Shown piece by piece: positions 1-9,182 of a DNA stretch of 64,000 bases. Both the position numbers and the translations under genes were made by a program. Within the stretch, counting starts at the first letter, position 1. Each line of letters begins with the position of its first letter. Under the pieces are notes generated by a model that was not told the origin of the DNA, did not search any database, and worked only from the letters and a program-made list of their open reading frames with translations. The DNA lies in the NCBI GenBank assembly GCA_021371965.1, contig JAJFVE010000183.1, positions 46,307 through 110,306 of the forward strand. The letters are read 5' to 3'. Source of the stretch: Planctomycetaceae bacterium (GTDB taxonomy: Bacteria; Planctomycetota; Phycisphaerae; SM23-33).

Positions 1-178
1 AGGATTAAGAACAGAGACAAAGACGGGGAGTGCGGGATTACGCGGATTTAAGGGATTAAGAGGATTCGGGACAAAGATGAAGACTGCGACAGATGTCAAT
101 CAGTTCTCTTCTTTCTTAATCCTCTTAATCTTCTTAATCCCCTAAATCCCCTAAATCCCGCACTCCCCGTCCCCGAAC
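1..178. repeat. Long imperfect inverted repeat of GGATTAAG-like words
   Basis: The left arm (about 24-70) reads GACGGGGAGTGCGGGATTA followed by repeated GGATTTAAG/GGATTAAGAG words. The right arm (about 110-173) is its reverse complement with a few differences, ending in the complement of GACGGGGAGTGCGGG. The arms enclose a loop of roughly 40-45 nt. The element fills the space before the first gene. It could act as a terminator-like or REP-like hairpin. No coding sequence is seen here. Confidence 0.75.
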
Positions 179-182
179 CTGG

Positions 183-1103
183 ATGATTGCTATGGCGCAG
201 ACATCAATCTTAACGCGATACTTGAGCCCGGCCGTGCTGGCGCGGATGGCCGATCAGCGGATCGAGGCCAAGCTGCTGGTCGAGGGCAACCTGGCTGGGG
301 CTCACAAATCGCCGCGGCACGGCTTTGCCGTCGAGTTCGCCGGCCATCGCGAGTATGTCCCCGGCGACGACCCCAAGCACATCGACTGGCGCGTGTACTT
401 TACCCGCGAGAAGTATTTCATCAAGCAGTACGAGATGGAGACCAACTTCGTCTGCCACCTCGTGCTGGACGTCAGCGCCTCGATGCGATACGGCGAGGGC
501 AGCGAGCAGAAGATGCAGTACGCTGCCGAGATGGCCGCCACGCTGGGCTATTCGGTCGTGCACCAGAGCGACAAGGTCTCGCTGACGACCTTCGATCAGG
601 GCGTCGTCGACCACGTGCCCCCCAGCAACGCCATGGGGCAGGTCATCCGCATGACGCACGTGCTCGACCAGATCGAGCCGGTCAAGAAGACCGACCTGGG
701 CGCCAGCCTGCAGGTGCTCTGCGGGCGGTTCAAACGCCGCGAGATCGTCATGATCTTCAGCGACTTCTTCTCAGATTTGACAAGCCTGGAAGGCCCGCTG
801 CAGCAACTGCGCTGGAACAAGCACGAGGTCGTGCTCTTCCACACGCTCCATCACGACGAGATTGCCTTCGACCTGGCGGGCATGGTCAAGTTCGTCGGCT
901 TGGAGAGCGACCAGAATCTGCTGGCCCAGCCCGACGACCTGCGCAAGAGCTACCTCGATGCCATGGCCGCCCACACCGCCCAGCTCGAAGACATCTGCAA
1001 CCGCAACCAGATCGAGTATGTCCCCGTCGACACCAGCCGCGACATGGGCGAGGTCCTCTGCGACTACCTGCACCGCCGCAGCCTCCTCAACCGCGGGCGG
1101 TAG
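183..1103 (+). CDS. DUF58 domain-containing protein (VWA-like fold)
   Basis: 306 residues. The DUF58 signature is clear: a YVPGDDPKHIDWR-type motif near residues 58-70, followed by a von Willebrand A-like segment with LVLDVSASM (about residues 93-101), the expected MIDAS-type DxSxS metal site. Members of this family are normally encoded beside a MoxR-family AAA ATPase; any such gene would lie upstream of the window. A role as a MoxR partner acting on membrane or secreted proteins is family knowledge, not visible here. The start at 183 has no clear Shine-Dalgarno sequence, and an in-frame ATG at 192 is an alternative. Confidence 0.9.
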   Translation: MIAMAQTSILTRYLSPAVLARMADQRIEAKLLVEGNLAGAHKSPRHGFAVEFAGHREYVPGDDPKHIDWRVYFTREKYFIKQYEMETNFVCHLVLDVSASMRYGEGSEQKMQYAAEMAATLGYSVVHQSDKVSLTTFDQGVVDHVPPSNAMGQVIRMTHVLDQIEPVKKTDLGASLQVLCGRFKRREIVMIFSDFFSDLTSLEGPLQQLRWNKHEVVLFHTLHHDEIAFDLAGMVKFVGLESDQNLLAQPDDLRKSYLDAMAAHTAQLEDICNRNQIEYVPVDTSRDMGEVLCDYLHRRSLLNRGR

Positions 1104-1198
1104 AGTAAACAGGAAAAATCGGATACGTCAAAAACTCGTCGGAAAGCAGTCCGCGTTCATTTCTCGCACATTTTTCGGCTGTCGCCCCGGTTTTTCTC

Positions 1199-1227
1199 TT
1201 GCGAAATTTCCGAGGTCGGTTTAATAT
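1199..1227 (+). promoter_or_regulatory. Sigma-70-type promoter of the giant surface protein gene
   Basis: TTGCGA (1199-1204), a 17-nt spacer, then TAATAT (1222-1227). This predicts transcription starting near 1235 and a leader of about 155 nt before the ATG at 1391. The rest of the 1104-1390 gap contains only leader hairpins. Confidence 0.6.
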
Positions 1228-1243
1228 ACCCAGTGCACATCGT

Positions 1244-1366
1244 GGCGGCAGGAAACCGCCGTGTGTTTTGTTCGCTGGAGCAGAGGTGCCCAGCCGCAGT
1301 TTCAAGCGTCTTTTTGGGCTGGTGAATGTTTGAATAAGGAGAGGATTTGTTCGCGCGACAAATCCT
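1244..1366 (+). promoter_or_regulatory. Structured 5' leader with two hairpins
   Basis: A GGCGG/CCGCC hairpin lies at 1244-1260. A perfect 9-bp hairpin AGGATTTGT / ACAAATCCT with a 7-nt loop lies at 1342-1366. The second ends only 9 nt before the purine-rich ribosome-binding region (GAGGAG, about 1378-1383) and the ATG at 1391, so it could affect mRNA stability or initiation. It matches no riboswitch class that I recognise. Confidence 0.5.
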
Positions 1367-1390
1367 GTCCGAAGAAAGAGGAGACCTGTC

Positions 1391-4300
1391 ATGAGGAACG
1401 CTGCAACGACCGCCCCCGTCCTGGCAATGTCATTCTTGATTATGTGCCTGGTGGCTGTGGGACCCGTTCTGGCTACAGACTATACCTGGAACACCGGGTG
1501 GACCAACAACAACTGGATGGACACCGCCCAGTGGGATCCCACCCCGGTGGACTTCAGCAGCGGTAACCTCTTTTACATGAACAGCGGCGACCGCGCTTCG
1601 GCCAACGGCGGCACGTTTGCCGACCAGTTGACCTTGTACGCCGGCAGCGAATTGCATCTGGACGGCGACCAGTCGGCCACGGCGAACAACCTGGTGCTCG
1701 ACGGCGGCACGTTCAGCGGGGAGTACCGGACGAACCTGTATGGCGCGATCAATGTTGCCAGCGCTTCTATCCTGCGCGCCAACTATAATGGGTACCAGTT
1801 CACGATCAACAGCGAGCTCAATGGCTCGGGCAACATTCAGAAGACCGGCTCGGGATACCTCCAACTCGGCTCGACAAGCGGCAACTGGTCGGGCACGATG
1901 ACCGTCGATGAATCGTACGTGGAGTTCACCAGCAACCGCAGCGGCCTGAGAAACGGCACGTTGAACCTGGGCACGGCCTATGGCGCCGGCACGCTTCACC
2001 TGATCAACGGGTTCAATTCCGGCACCGTGAATGTGAAAGCGGGAGGACTGGCCTGGCTCAATGGCGACGAGTCGGGCGACGTCACCGGCGGGACGCTCAA
2101 CCTCGACGGCGGCGAGATCCGCGGCGAATTCCGGACGAATCTGTACGGCCCGATCAACGTCCTCAGCAACTCGACCCTCCGCGCCAACTATGGCGGGTAC
2201 AACTTCCGCGTTCACACCCTTAACGGCACGGCCGACATCAACAAGACCGGCGACGGATATCTTGAACTGGGCGGCCAGGGCGCCGGCATGGGCAACGTCA
2301 GCACGGGCGACTGGTCGGGCACGATGACCATCAGCCAGGGCTACGTGACGTCGGTGAATCGCAACAGCCTGGGCGGCGGCACCATCAAAGTGGACGGTTC
2401 CGGCGGGTATCTCGAATGGGGTTCGGGCTTCAATTCCGGCACGATCAACATTCTCTCCGGCGGCTCGGCCCGCATGAGCAACAACTTCAGCGAGACGAAC
2501 GTCTCCGGCGCGACCGTGAACCTCAACGGCGGCGAGCTGTTCGGGCAGGCGGCCACCCGCATCTACGGCGACATCAATATTCTCGGTACGGCCTCGACCA
2601 TGCGGGCCAACTGGGACGGGTACAACTTTGAGCTCATGGGCTCGCTGCACGGCGAAATGGGCGTGGCGGTCACCAAGACCGGAGACGGGCGCCTGGTCCT
2701 TTACGGCGACAGTTCGAGCACCTACAGCGGCATGTGGGACGTGGCGTATCGTGGCTTGTGGCTGGAAAACAACAACGCCCTGGGCAGCGCCATGACCAGC
2801 CTGACGATCGAGAACGGCGGCTTCGTTCGATACTCGGGCACGACCAATGCATTGAATGTCATCAGCCTGACCTTGGGCGGCAACACGTTTGACGAAGGCA
2901 CGTACAACATCGCCAATACGTATTTATCCAACCAAGGCAACCTCATCAACTTCGCCAGCTACTTCAATGTGGATGGCGGCAATGCCGGAACGATCTACAA
3001 CGGCCTTTACACGATGATCTGGAACGCCGGGGCCGACGGCAATTGGAGCGACTCGACCTGGACGAATCAGCCCCCGACTTATCCCACGGCCAACGAAAAG
3101 GCGCAGATTGACACAGCTTACAAAGTCACCGTTGACGACGCGCAGGCGGCCAAGGCTGTGGCCCTGAGCAACGGCGGGCAGTTGTACATTGCCCCCACCG
3201 GCACGCTGACGATCAGCGGCTACCTCAATGCCACCTCCGACGCGGGCACCAAGGTGATTGTCGACGCCGGCGCGACCCTCGCGGCCGGCAAGGGCGCCGT
3301 CAACACGATGGACCTGCTGGGCAGCGCGACGGTTGCCGCGACCACCGCAGGACAGGATCTGGCCGTGGCGGAGTTCACAGCCTCGACGGCAGGCACCGTC
3401 CTGACCAAGACCGGCGCCGGAACGCTGGCCTTGGCCAACAGCGGTGACGCGAACTTCCTGTCCAACACCACACTGGAACTTCAGGGCGGCCTGGTGAAGT
3501 TGACCGGCGAGACCCTGCATGGCGCGACCATCAATCCGCTCAACGGCGGCGGTCTGGCGATCAATAACCCCACGGCCGTGGACCTGACGGCTCAGAACTT
3601 CCAGGTCACTGCCAACGGCGGTGAACTGCAGGCTACCACCGCGGATGTGGCCTTCGGCAGCGTCACCCTGGCCGACGGCGCCGAGCTGCGCGGCAGCGGC
3701 GCCGGCAAGGTCAGCGTGACCGGCACGGTCCTGGCCGGGGCGGGCAAGAGCGGCACGCTCAACGCTGTGAACACCGACCTCAATATGGGCGCCTATAGCG
3801 ACGGCGGCGCGGCCCAGACCCTGAACATCAAGGGATCGGGCGCCGGCCGAGTCGTTATGGACAACAGCGCCGGCGGCATTTCGGCGGCCAATTCCAGTAT
3901 CGTGGTCCAGAGCGGCACGCTGACCGCCATCGGCACGGCCACGCATGATGCCACCGGCGGCGCCACCACCGTCCAGTTGGCCGGAGGCAAGCTGGAACTC
4001 AGCGGTGTGCCCACCATCGGCTCAGTCAACAACGCGCTGACCGCGGGCATCTATTACAACGACGGCTGGAACCCCGATCCGCAACTGCTCTTTGAGAAGC
4101 CGGGCAATCTGCTGACGCAGGTGGCGGCCGAGACCGAAGAGGATACCGGCAAGGGTATTTCCAACGGACCAGGCATCAACTACAACGGCAATTTCAACCT
4201 GCTCTTCCCCGGTCAAACCCGCACGGAGAACTTCCAGGTCGCCTGGACGGGCTACTATAAGGCCCCCGAGACGGGCAATCAGTGCTTCAATTCGTATTGG

Positions 4301-7300
4301 GGCGATGATGCCTACACGATGTACATCGACGTGAACCAGAACGGCACGTTTGAAGAAAACGAGAGAATCTCCGGCAACTGGGGCGGTCCGCAGTGGGTCA
4401 ATTTGACGCAGAATGAGAGCTACAAAGTCGCCTTTGGGTTTGCCGAAAACGGCGGCGGCGAGAACGTCGGCTTCCAGTTCTGGACGTCGGCGCTGGGGTG
4501 GCAGAATATCAATCCCAGCGCAGCCAATCAGGCCGGCATGTGGAGCTACATCGGGATGACCTATGGCGAAGTGAGCACCTCAGCGAACCTCCTGGTGACC
4601 GCCAGTTCCACGCTGGAAGCCAATTCCGGCACGGCCGTGGATGTCAGCGCGGTGACGCTCAGAGACGGGACGCTGACGATCCAGGGCACGGCGCCGCAGG
4701 TCAATATCGGCGCCTTGAGCGTTGACGCCGCCGCGGGCAGCCAGGTCGGCATCGGCGGGGCGATCCCTGTGTCCGTTACCGGCGCTCTGGACGGCAACAG
4801 CGTTGCCACCACGATCGCCAAGACCGGCAGCGGCACCCTGATCCTCAATGCGGCGGGCGTGAATCTGGAAAATACCACGATCGACGTGCAGCGCGGCACG
4901 CTGGTGGGCAACGCCGCCGGCGCGATGGGCACGGCGGCCATTAAGCTTACCGGCGGCTACAACGGCAGTTACGTCGGCGGCAGCCTGGTGCTCAACAGCC
5001 CCGACGGCTTGGCCACGACCTACGACAACGCCGTGACCGTTCAACACGTGAATCTGGGCAACGGCGATTACGGTCACCAGACGGCCGCTATCATGGCCTC
5101 GGGCGGGGCCATCACGCTGGGCTCGGCCGGCAAGACTCTGACGGTCGAAGCCAACTATGACAACCGCCTGACGCTCCAGGCCCTGCCCGGGGCTTCGTTG
5201 GAGATCGCCAGCGACATCGCGGCCGGCTGGAACTCCCGCGTGGGCGTCTACAAGGGCGATGTGACGTTCGCCGGGACCGGCACACAGAGCTTCTACCATC
5301 TTGGCGTGAACGAGGATGGCAGCGGCAACCGCAACGATGCCGGAAACTACGGCAAGCTGACCGTTGACGGCCCGCTGGTCATCAGCGGCGAGTGGCTGCA
5401 GGTGCGACAGAACGGTCAGTTGATCCTGAATAACTCCCTTGACGTCGGCTATGCGAACTTCGAGAACAATGGCAGCCTGGTGCGCAACGGCACCGGCACG
5501 GCCGGCGACGTGACGATCCGCAACCAGATGAACCTGGGCTACGGCTACACGATCGACACCAGCGCCGCGACGGGCACTGGCTCGACCTTCACGGCCAACG
5601 GCGCCAACCTCTACCTCAACAACGGCTCGACGCTGAAGGCCGACAACCAGATCGCCGCCAGCTACATGGAGGTCAACGGTGGCGCACAGGTGACCGGCGA
5701 CGCCGGGTTTGACGTCAGCGGCACGCTCGTCCTGCAGGGCGGCACGCTGACGACTTCCGGGACAGTCAACGCGCAGAACCTGAACCTGTCCTCCGGCACG
5801 TTCAACCAGAATGGTCAGGCCATCAGCATCAAGGATGGCGGCACCCTGACCGTCGGCAACGGCTTCAATCTGAACCTGACCAGCGGGGCCGCGCTGACCA
5901 TGGGCAGCGGCGCCAGCCTGAACATCAATGGCGGCGGCACCGTCACCACTGACCAGGCTCTTCATGTGTACAACCTGAACATGGACGGCACGCTGAACCT
6001 CACCGGCGCCACCCCGGACGACCGCAACCTCCAGGTCGACGGGCGGCTTTATGTCGGCGGGGCCGATCTGAACATGACCGGCTCGAACCTGGTGACGACG
6101 CTGGGGCAGACGGACATCGAGATCGCCTCTGGCCGCACCCTGACTGTGGATGACGCCTTGAGCGTTCGCCAGCTGACGATCAACGGCACGTTGGTCCGCA
6201 ACGGCGCCGGGGCGGCAGGCGACATCACCGCGACAGGCGACCTGAACCTGCGCGGCAGCGACCTGAACATGACCGGCTCGACGCTGGCCGTGGGCGGGAC
6301 GCTGAACATCGAGAACCGGACCGTGACGGTGGATGCCGGCCAGGCCAACCTGCAGTTGGGCCGCCTGCGCCTTGCCAACGGCACGATCAACGCCCAGACG
6401 ATCACGGCCAATACGTACGGCTTCAGCGGCGGCACCGTCAATGCCAATCTGTCCGGCGGCGGCGGCGACAGCTGGATCTGGTTCGACAACGGTCTGACCG
6501 TTCTTAACGGCACGACCAACAATACGGCCGCCAACTGGATCCTCAATGGCGCCACGGTTCGCGTCAAGCCCAATGGCAGCAACCTCAGCACGACCAATTG
6601 GACCACCTTCTACGGCGGCGGCCCCAACCTGATCGAGAGCAGCGGCACGCTGGCACTGAATATCGGGTACAGCGCCGGCAACGTAAACTGGAACTGGGGC
6701 CAGGGCGGCTTCTCCGCCTACGGCGGCGACCTGGCCGTGACCCTCAATGGCGGTGCTGCGATAACATGGTCGGACAATGGATCGGGCTTCAACGGCCAGC
6801 AGATCTACCTGGGCTCGGCGTATTCGACGCATAATGTCACGTTGACCAACAACATCAACCTCAACTGCGAGGGGAACGTCAATACGCCAAGCCTGACCAC
6901 CCTGGCGACAATGTCGGGCAACCTGACCGGCGGCGGCATGCTGGTCAAGCAGGGCGCCGGCACGCTGCTCCTGACCGGCGACAACAGCGAGCGGACCGGC
7001 TGGACGCGGATCCACCGCGGTGCACTGGATGTCGGAACGAATGGCGCCGGCTTGGGCAGCGGCTGGGTGTGGTTGTATGCCGACAACGCCGACAACACCA
7101 ACAAGGGCGCCGTCCTGCAGGCCAATGGCACTCTGAACATGAACATCGGCTGGACTGAGTCCGGCGCCATCGGCTGGGACAGCAACGGCGGCGGTTTCGC
7201 CGCCCGTGGCGGCGCGCTGACGGTGAACCTCGAAGGCGGCGCGACGCTGTACTGGAACAACCAGGACAACGGTTTCCGCGGCACGAGGCTGATGTTCGGG

Positions 7301-8827
7301 TCGACCACGGCCGACAACGTCGTCACGCTGACCAACGACATCGACGCCCAGAGCGGGTATCGGTACATCCATGTGTACGACAACCCGAACTCGACCGCCG
7401 ACAAGGCCGTCCTCTCCGGCGCCGTCACGAACCTGTGGGGCCTGGAGAAGCGTGGCGACGGCGAACTGCAGATGAACGGTTTCGCCACCATGGGCGAGCA
7501 CGTGCGAATCTATGACGGCGGCACGTTGAGAGTGATCGGCGACCTGCGCAGCGGCAACGCCTACACCGGCACCGACCCCCGCTACGTCGGGGCCTCGGAT
7601 CGCGATATCTATGTCGGCAACGGCGATGGCAACTACACCGGCAACAAACTGATCGTGACGGGCAACGTTTCGGCAAATTACTTCAACGCCGATAACCGCC
7701 CCGGCTCGCTGGTGGACATCAGCGGCAACGTGGCGACCGAGTACCGGTTTGAAATGAACGCCGGCACCGGCCACATCGGCGGCAACCTGCAGACCGGCGA
7801 GCACGTGTATCTGCGGAATGCCACAGTCATGACCGTGGATGGCAGCCTCCGTGCGGGCGTGGTTCAGACCCAGGGCAACGCCGACCGCGGCGTTTACCTC
7901 GAAAGCGGCAGCCGCTTGAGCGTAGGTGGTAGTCTGCAGGGCTGGCACGTTTACACCGACGGCACGGCCGGCACCGGCTACACGGTGGGCGGCGACGTCA
8001 GTGCGTGGCGGTTTGAGCTCAACAAGGGCACGTCGTCTGTCGGCGGAAGCATCATGACGACCGAGCACCTGTACGTTCAGAACGGCAGCCAGTTGACCGT
8101 CGGTGGCAACATCGCCACCCAGGGCAACATCTACGTCCAGAACAACGGCGGCGGGCTGCTGGCCGTCAACGTTGCCGGCGAAGAGGGCAAGGGCATCATC
8201 CAGCTCGGCACCTCGGGCAACGGCAGCATGTATGTAGAGAACGGCACGGCCGAGAACCCCAACCGCCTGAAGGGTAACGGTTCCATCACCGGCAGCCACA
8301 TTTATTTCAACAACAATGCCGGCCTGGAAGGCAACTGGGACATCACGACCAGCAACCTGGTGCAGATAGCCGGCAATGCCTATGTGGCCCCGGGCAACAG
8401 CATCGGGACGATTACGGTTGATGGCAACCTGCAAATGGACAACAACTCCACCTACAACTGGGAGTTGGGCAACGGCGTTGCCGACCTGATCGTGATCAAC
8501 GACGGGCGTCTGACGCTTCAGAACGGTTGGAAGCTGGTTCTGGATGGATACGGCTTTGACAATGCCAGGCTTGTCGACAAGCTGTATCTGTTCCAGTACA
8601 CCGGTACGACGGATTGGACGCAGACGCAGTTCTATGCTCCAATCTGGTCGTTGGGAACCACCACCGACGAGCGGTGGCATACCGAGAGCCTGGCCTTCGT
8701 GCAAGATGCCACTGGCATCTACATCACCGGTCTGAAGGTGGACCCGATTCCCGAGCCGGCGACGATGGCTCTGCTGGCGGTTGGAGCGGTGTTGATGGTG
8801 ATCCGACGTCGTCGTCGCGTGGACTGA
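1391..8827 (+). CDS. Giant PEP-CTERM surface protein with autotransporter-type beta repeats and a PA14-like insert
   Basis: 2478 residues. An N-terminal hydrophobic signal peptide is followed by TDYTWNTGWTNNNW, typical of the start of autotransporter-associated beta-strand repeat proteins. Many degenerate repeats follow (TKTGDGxLxL, GGTLxVxG, NxGxLNLxG), rich in Gly, Asn and Thr, predicting a long beta-helix. Residues about 884-1056 differ: a PA14-like domain (GIYYNDGW, WTGYYKAPETG, DDAYTMYIDVNQNG) that could bind carbohydrate. There is no outer-membrane barrel. The C-terminus is a PEP-CTERM tag: PEPATMALL, a membrane segment, then RRRRRVD. It is therefore likely processed by an exosortase/archaeosortase (none in the window) and placed at the cell surface or in an exopolymer. 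Start chosen for its upstream GAGGAG. Confidence 0.88.
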   Translation: MRNAATTAPVLAMSFLIMCLVAVGPVLATDYTWNTGWTNNNWMDTAQWDPTPVDFSSGNLFYMNSGDRASANGGTFADQLTLYAGSELHLDGDQSATANNLVLDGGTFSGEYRTNLYGAINVASASILRANYNGYQFTINSELNGSGNIQKTGSGYLQLGSTSGNWSGTMTVDESYVEFTSNRSGLRNGTLNLGTAYGAGTLHLINGFNSGTVNVKAGGLAWLNGDESGDVTGGTLNLDGGEIRGEFRTNLYGPINVLSNSTLRANYGGYNFRVHTLNGTADINKTGDGYLELGGQGAGMGNVSTGDWSGTMTISQGYVTSVNRNSLGGGTIKVDGSGGYLEWGSGFNSGTINILSGGSARMSNNFSETNVSGATVNLNGGELFGQAATRIYGDINILGTASTMRANWDGYNFELMGSLHGEMGVAVTKTGDGRLVLYGDSSSTYSGMWDVAYRGLWLENNNALGSAMTSLTIENGGFVRYSGTTNALNVISLTLGGNTFDEGTYNIANTYLSNQGNLINFASYFNVDGGNAGTIYNGLYTMIWNAGADGNWSDSTWTNQPPTYPTANEKAQIDTAYKVTVDDAQAAKAVALSNGGQLYIAPTGTLTISGYLNATSDAGTKVIVDAGATLAAGKGAVNTMDLLGSATVAATTAGQDLAVAEFTASTAGTVLTKTGAGTLALANSGDANFLSNTTLELQGGLVKLTGETLHGATINPLNGGGLAINNPTAVDLTAQNFQVTANGGELQATTADVAFGSVTLADGAELRGSGAGKVSVTGTVLAGAGKSGTLNAVNTDLNMGAYSDGGAAQTLNIKGSGAGRVVMDNSAGGISAANSSIVVQSGTLTAIGTATHDATGGATTVQLAGGKLELSGVPTIGSVNNALTAGIYYNDGWNPDPQLLFEKPGNLLTQVAAETEEDTGKGISNGPGINYNGNFNLLFPGQTRTENFQVAWTGYYKAPETGNQCFNSYWGDDAYTMYIDVNQNGTFEENERISGNWGGPQWVNLTQNESYKVAFGFAENGGGENVGFQFWTSALGWQNINPSAANQAGMWSYIGMTYGEVSTSANLLVTASSTLEANSGTAVDVSAVTLRDGTLTIQGTAPQVNIGALSVDAAAGSQVGIGGAIPVSVTGALDGNSVATTIAKTGSGTLILNAAGVNLENTTIDVQRGTLVGNAAGAMGTAAIKLTGGYNGSYVGGSLVLNSPDGLATTYDNAVTVQHVNLGNGDYGHQTAAIMASGGAITLGSAGKTLTVEANYDNRLTLQALPGASLEIASDIAAGWNSRVGVYKGDVTFAGTGTQSFYHLGVNEDGSGNRNDAGNYGKLTVDGPLVISGEWLQVRQNGQLILNNSLDVGYANFENNGSLVRNGTGTAGDVTIRNQMNLGYGYTIDTSAATGTGSTFTANGANLYLNNGSTLKADNQIAASYMEVNGGAQVTGDAGFDVSGTLVLQGGTLTTSGTVNAQNLNLSSGTFNQNGQAISIKDGGTLTVGNGFNLNLTSGAALTMGSGASLNINGGGTVTTDQALHVYNLNMDGTLNLTGATPDDRNLQVDGRLYVGGADLNMTGSNLVTTLGQTDIEIASGRTLTVDDALSVRQLTINGTLVRNGAGAAGDITATGDLNLRGSDLNMTGSTLAVGGTLNIENRTVTVDAGQANLQLGRLRLANGTINAQTITANTYGFSGGTVNANLSGGGGDSWIWFDNGLTVLNGTTNNTAANWILNGATVRVKPNGSNLSTTNWTTFYGGGPNLIESSGTLALNIGYSAGNVNWNWGQGGFSAYGGDLAVTLNGGAAITWSDNGSGFNGQQIYLGSAYSTHNVTLTNNINLNCEGNVNTPSLTTLATMSGNLTGGGMLVKQGAGTLLLTGDNSERTGWTRIHRGALDVGTNGAGLGSGWVWLYADNADNTNKGAVLQANGTLNMNIGWTESGAIGWDSNGGGFAARGGALTVNLEGGATLYWNNQDNGFRGTRLMFGSTTADNVVTLTNDIDAQSGYRYIHVYDNPNSTADKAVLSGAVTNLWGLEKRGDGELQMNGFATMGEHVRIYDGGTLRVIGDLRSGNAYTGTDPRYVGASDRDIYVGNGDGNYTGNKLIVTGNVSANYFNADNRPGSLVDISGNVATEYRFEMNAGTGHIGGNLQTGEHVYLRNATVMTVDGSLRAGVVQTQGNADRGVYLESGSRLSVGGSLQGWHVYTDGTAGTGYTVGGDVSAWRFELNKGTSSVGGSIMTTEHLYVQNGSQLTVGGNIATQGNIYVQNNGGGLLAVNVAGEEGKGIIQLGTSGNGSMYVENGTAENPNRLKGNGSITGSHIYFNNNAGLEGNWDITTSNLVQIAGNAYVAPGNSIGTITVDGNLQMDNNSTYNWELGNGVADLIVINDGRLTLQNGWKLVLDGYGFDNARLVDKLYLFQYTGTTDWTQTQFYAPIWSLGTTTDERWHTESLAFVQDATGIYITGLKVDPIPEPATMALLAVGAVLMVIRRRRRVD

Positions 8828-8859
8828 TCCCGCGAGCCGCGTCGAATTGTTGAGATGAA

Positions 8860-8891
8860 CGGGCGGCCGTCCCGCGTGGGACGGCCGCCCG
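8860..8891 (+). terminator. Strong hairpin after the giant surface protein gene
   Basis: A perfect 14-bp stem, CGGGCGGCCGTCCC / GGGACGGCCGCCCG, with loop GCGT lies 32 nt after the stop codon. Only a weak T-rich stretch (ATATTT) follows, so this is a terminator or mRNA 3'-protecting hairpin. Confidence 0.7.
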
Positions 8892-8965
8892 CGATATTTG
8901 ACGGGGGTGCGATACAAGGCAATCGAATCCAATTTTGCAGGGAGGAGAAGGTCCATGCCGATGGG

Positions 8966-9026
8966 GAAATCCTAAGCCTCAAACTCTAAATCCTAAACAA
9001 ACTCAAAGTCCAAAGCTTCAAGGTCC
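8966..9026. repeat. Low-complexity word repeat (AAACTC/TCCTAAA type)
   Basis: Degenerate repetition of words such as CTCAAACTC, TAAATCCTAAAC, AACTCAAAGTCC and AAAGCTTCAAGGTCC in an otherwise GC-rich region. It resembles the elements at 29752-29925 and 40445-40500. The rest of the 8828-9182 gap holds the terminator hairpin and the ribF promoter. Confidence 0.6.
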
Positions 9027-9142
9027 CAAACTTTCGCGCGTTCCCGCAAGCCTATGACCGCTCTGCGAGCTTTTTGACTTTGGGCGGCAACAGGCCCTGG
9101 TGTTGATTTAGAGGCGATCCTCCTGGCGTACGGTATCAGATA

Positions 9143-9172
9143 TTGGATATCCCGCATCGTGGGTGCTAGAAT
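9143..9172 (+). promoter_or_regulatory. Putative promoter of ribF, suggesting a leaderless transcript
   Basis: TTGGAT (9143-9148), an 18-nt spacer, TAGAAT (9167-9172). The -10 box ends 10 nt before the ATG at 9183 and no Shine-Dalgarno sequence is present, so the mRNA would be leaderless or nearly so. Confidence 0.5.
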
Positions 9173-9182
9173 CTGACCCTTC

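Noticed and set aside
1235..1390. A c-di-GMP riboswitch before the giant PEP-CTERM gene
   Set aside because: The conserved GEMM core (CACGCACAGGGCAAACC-like) and tetraloop receptor are absent.
4580..8956. A 1458-codon open frame antisense to the giant surface protein
   Set aside because: It has no signal, domain or ribosome-binding site and consists of low-complexity Ala/Val/Arg/Gln text, the mirror of GC-biased codon use in the real gene. Similar long antisense frames oppose rnr, lnt and the RND pump.
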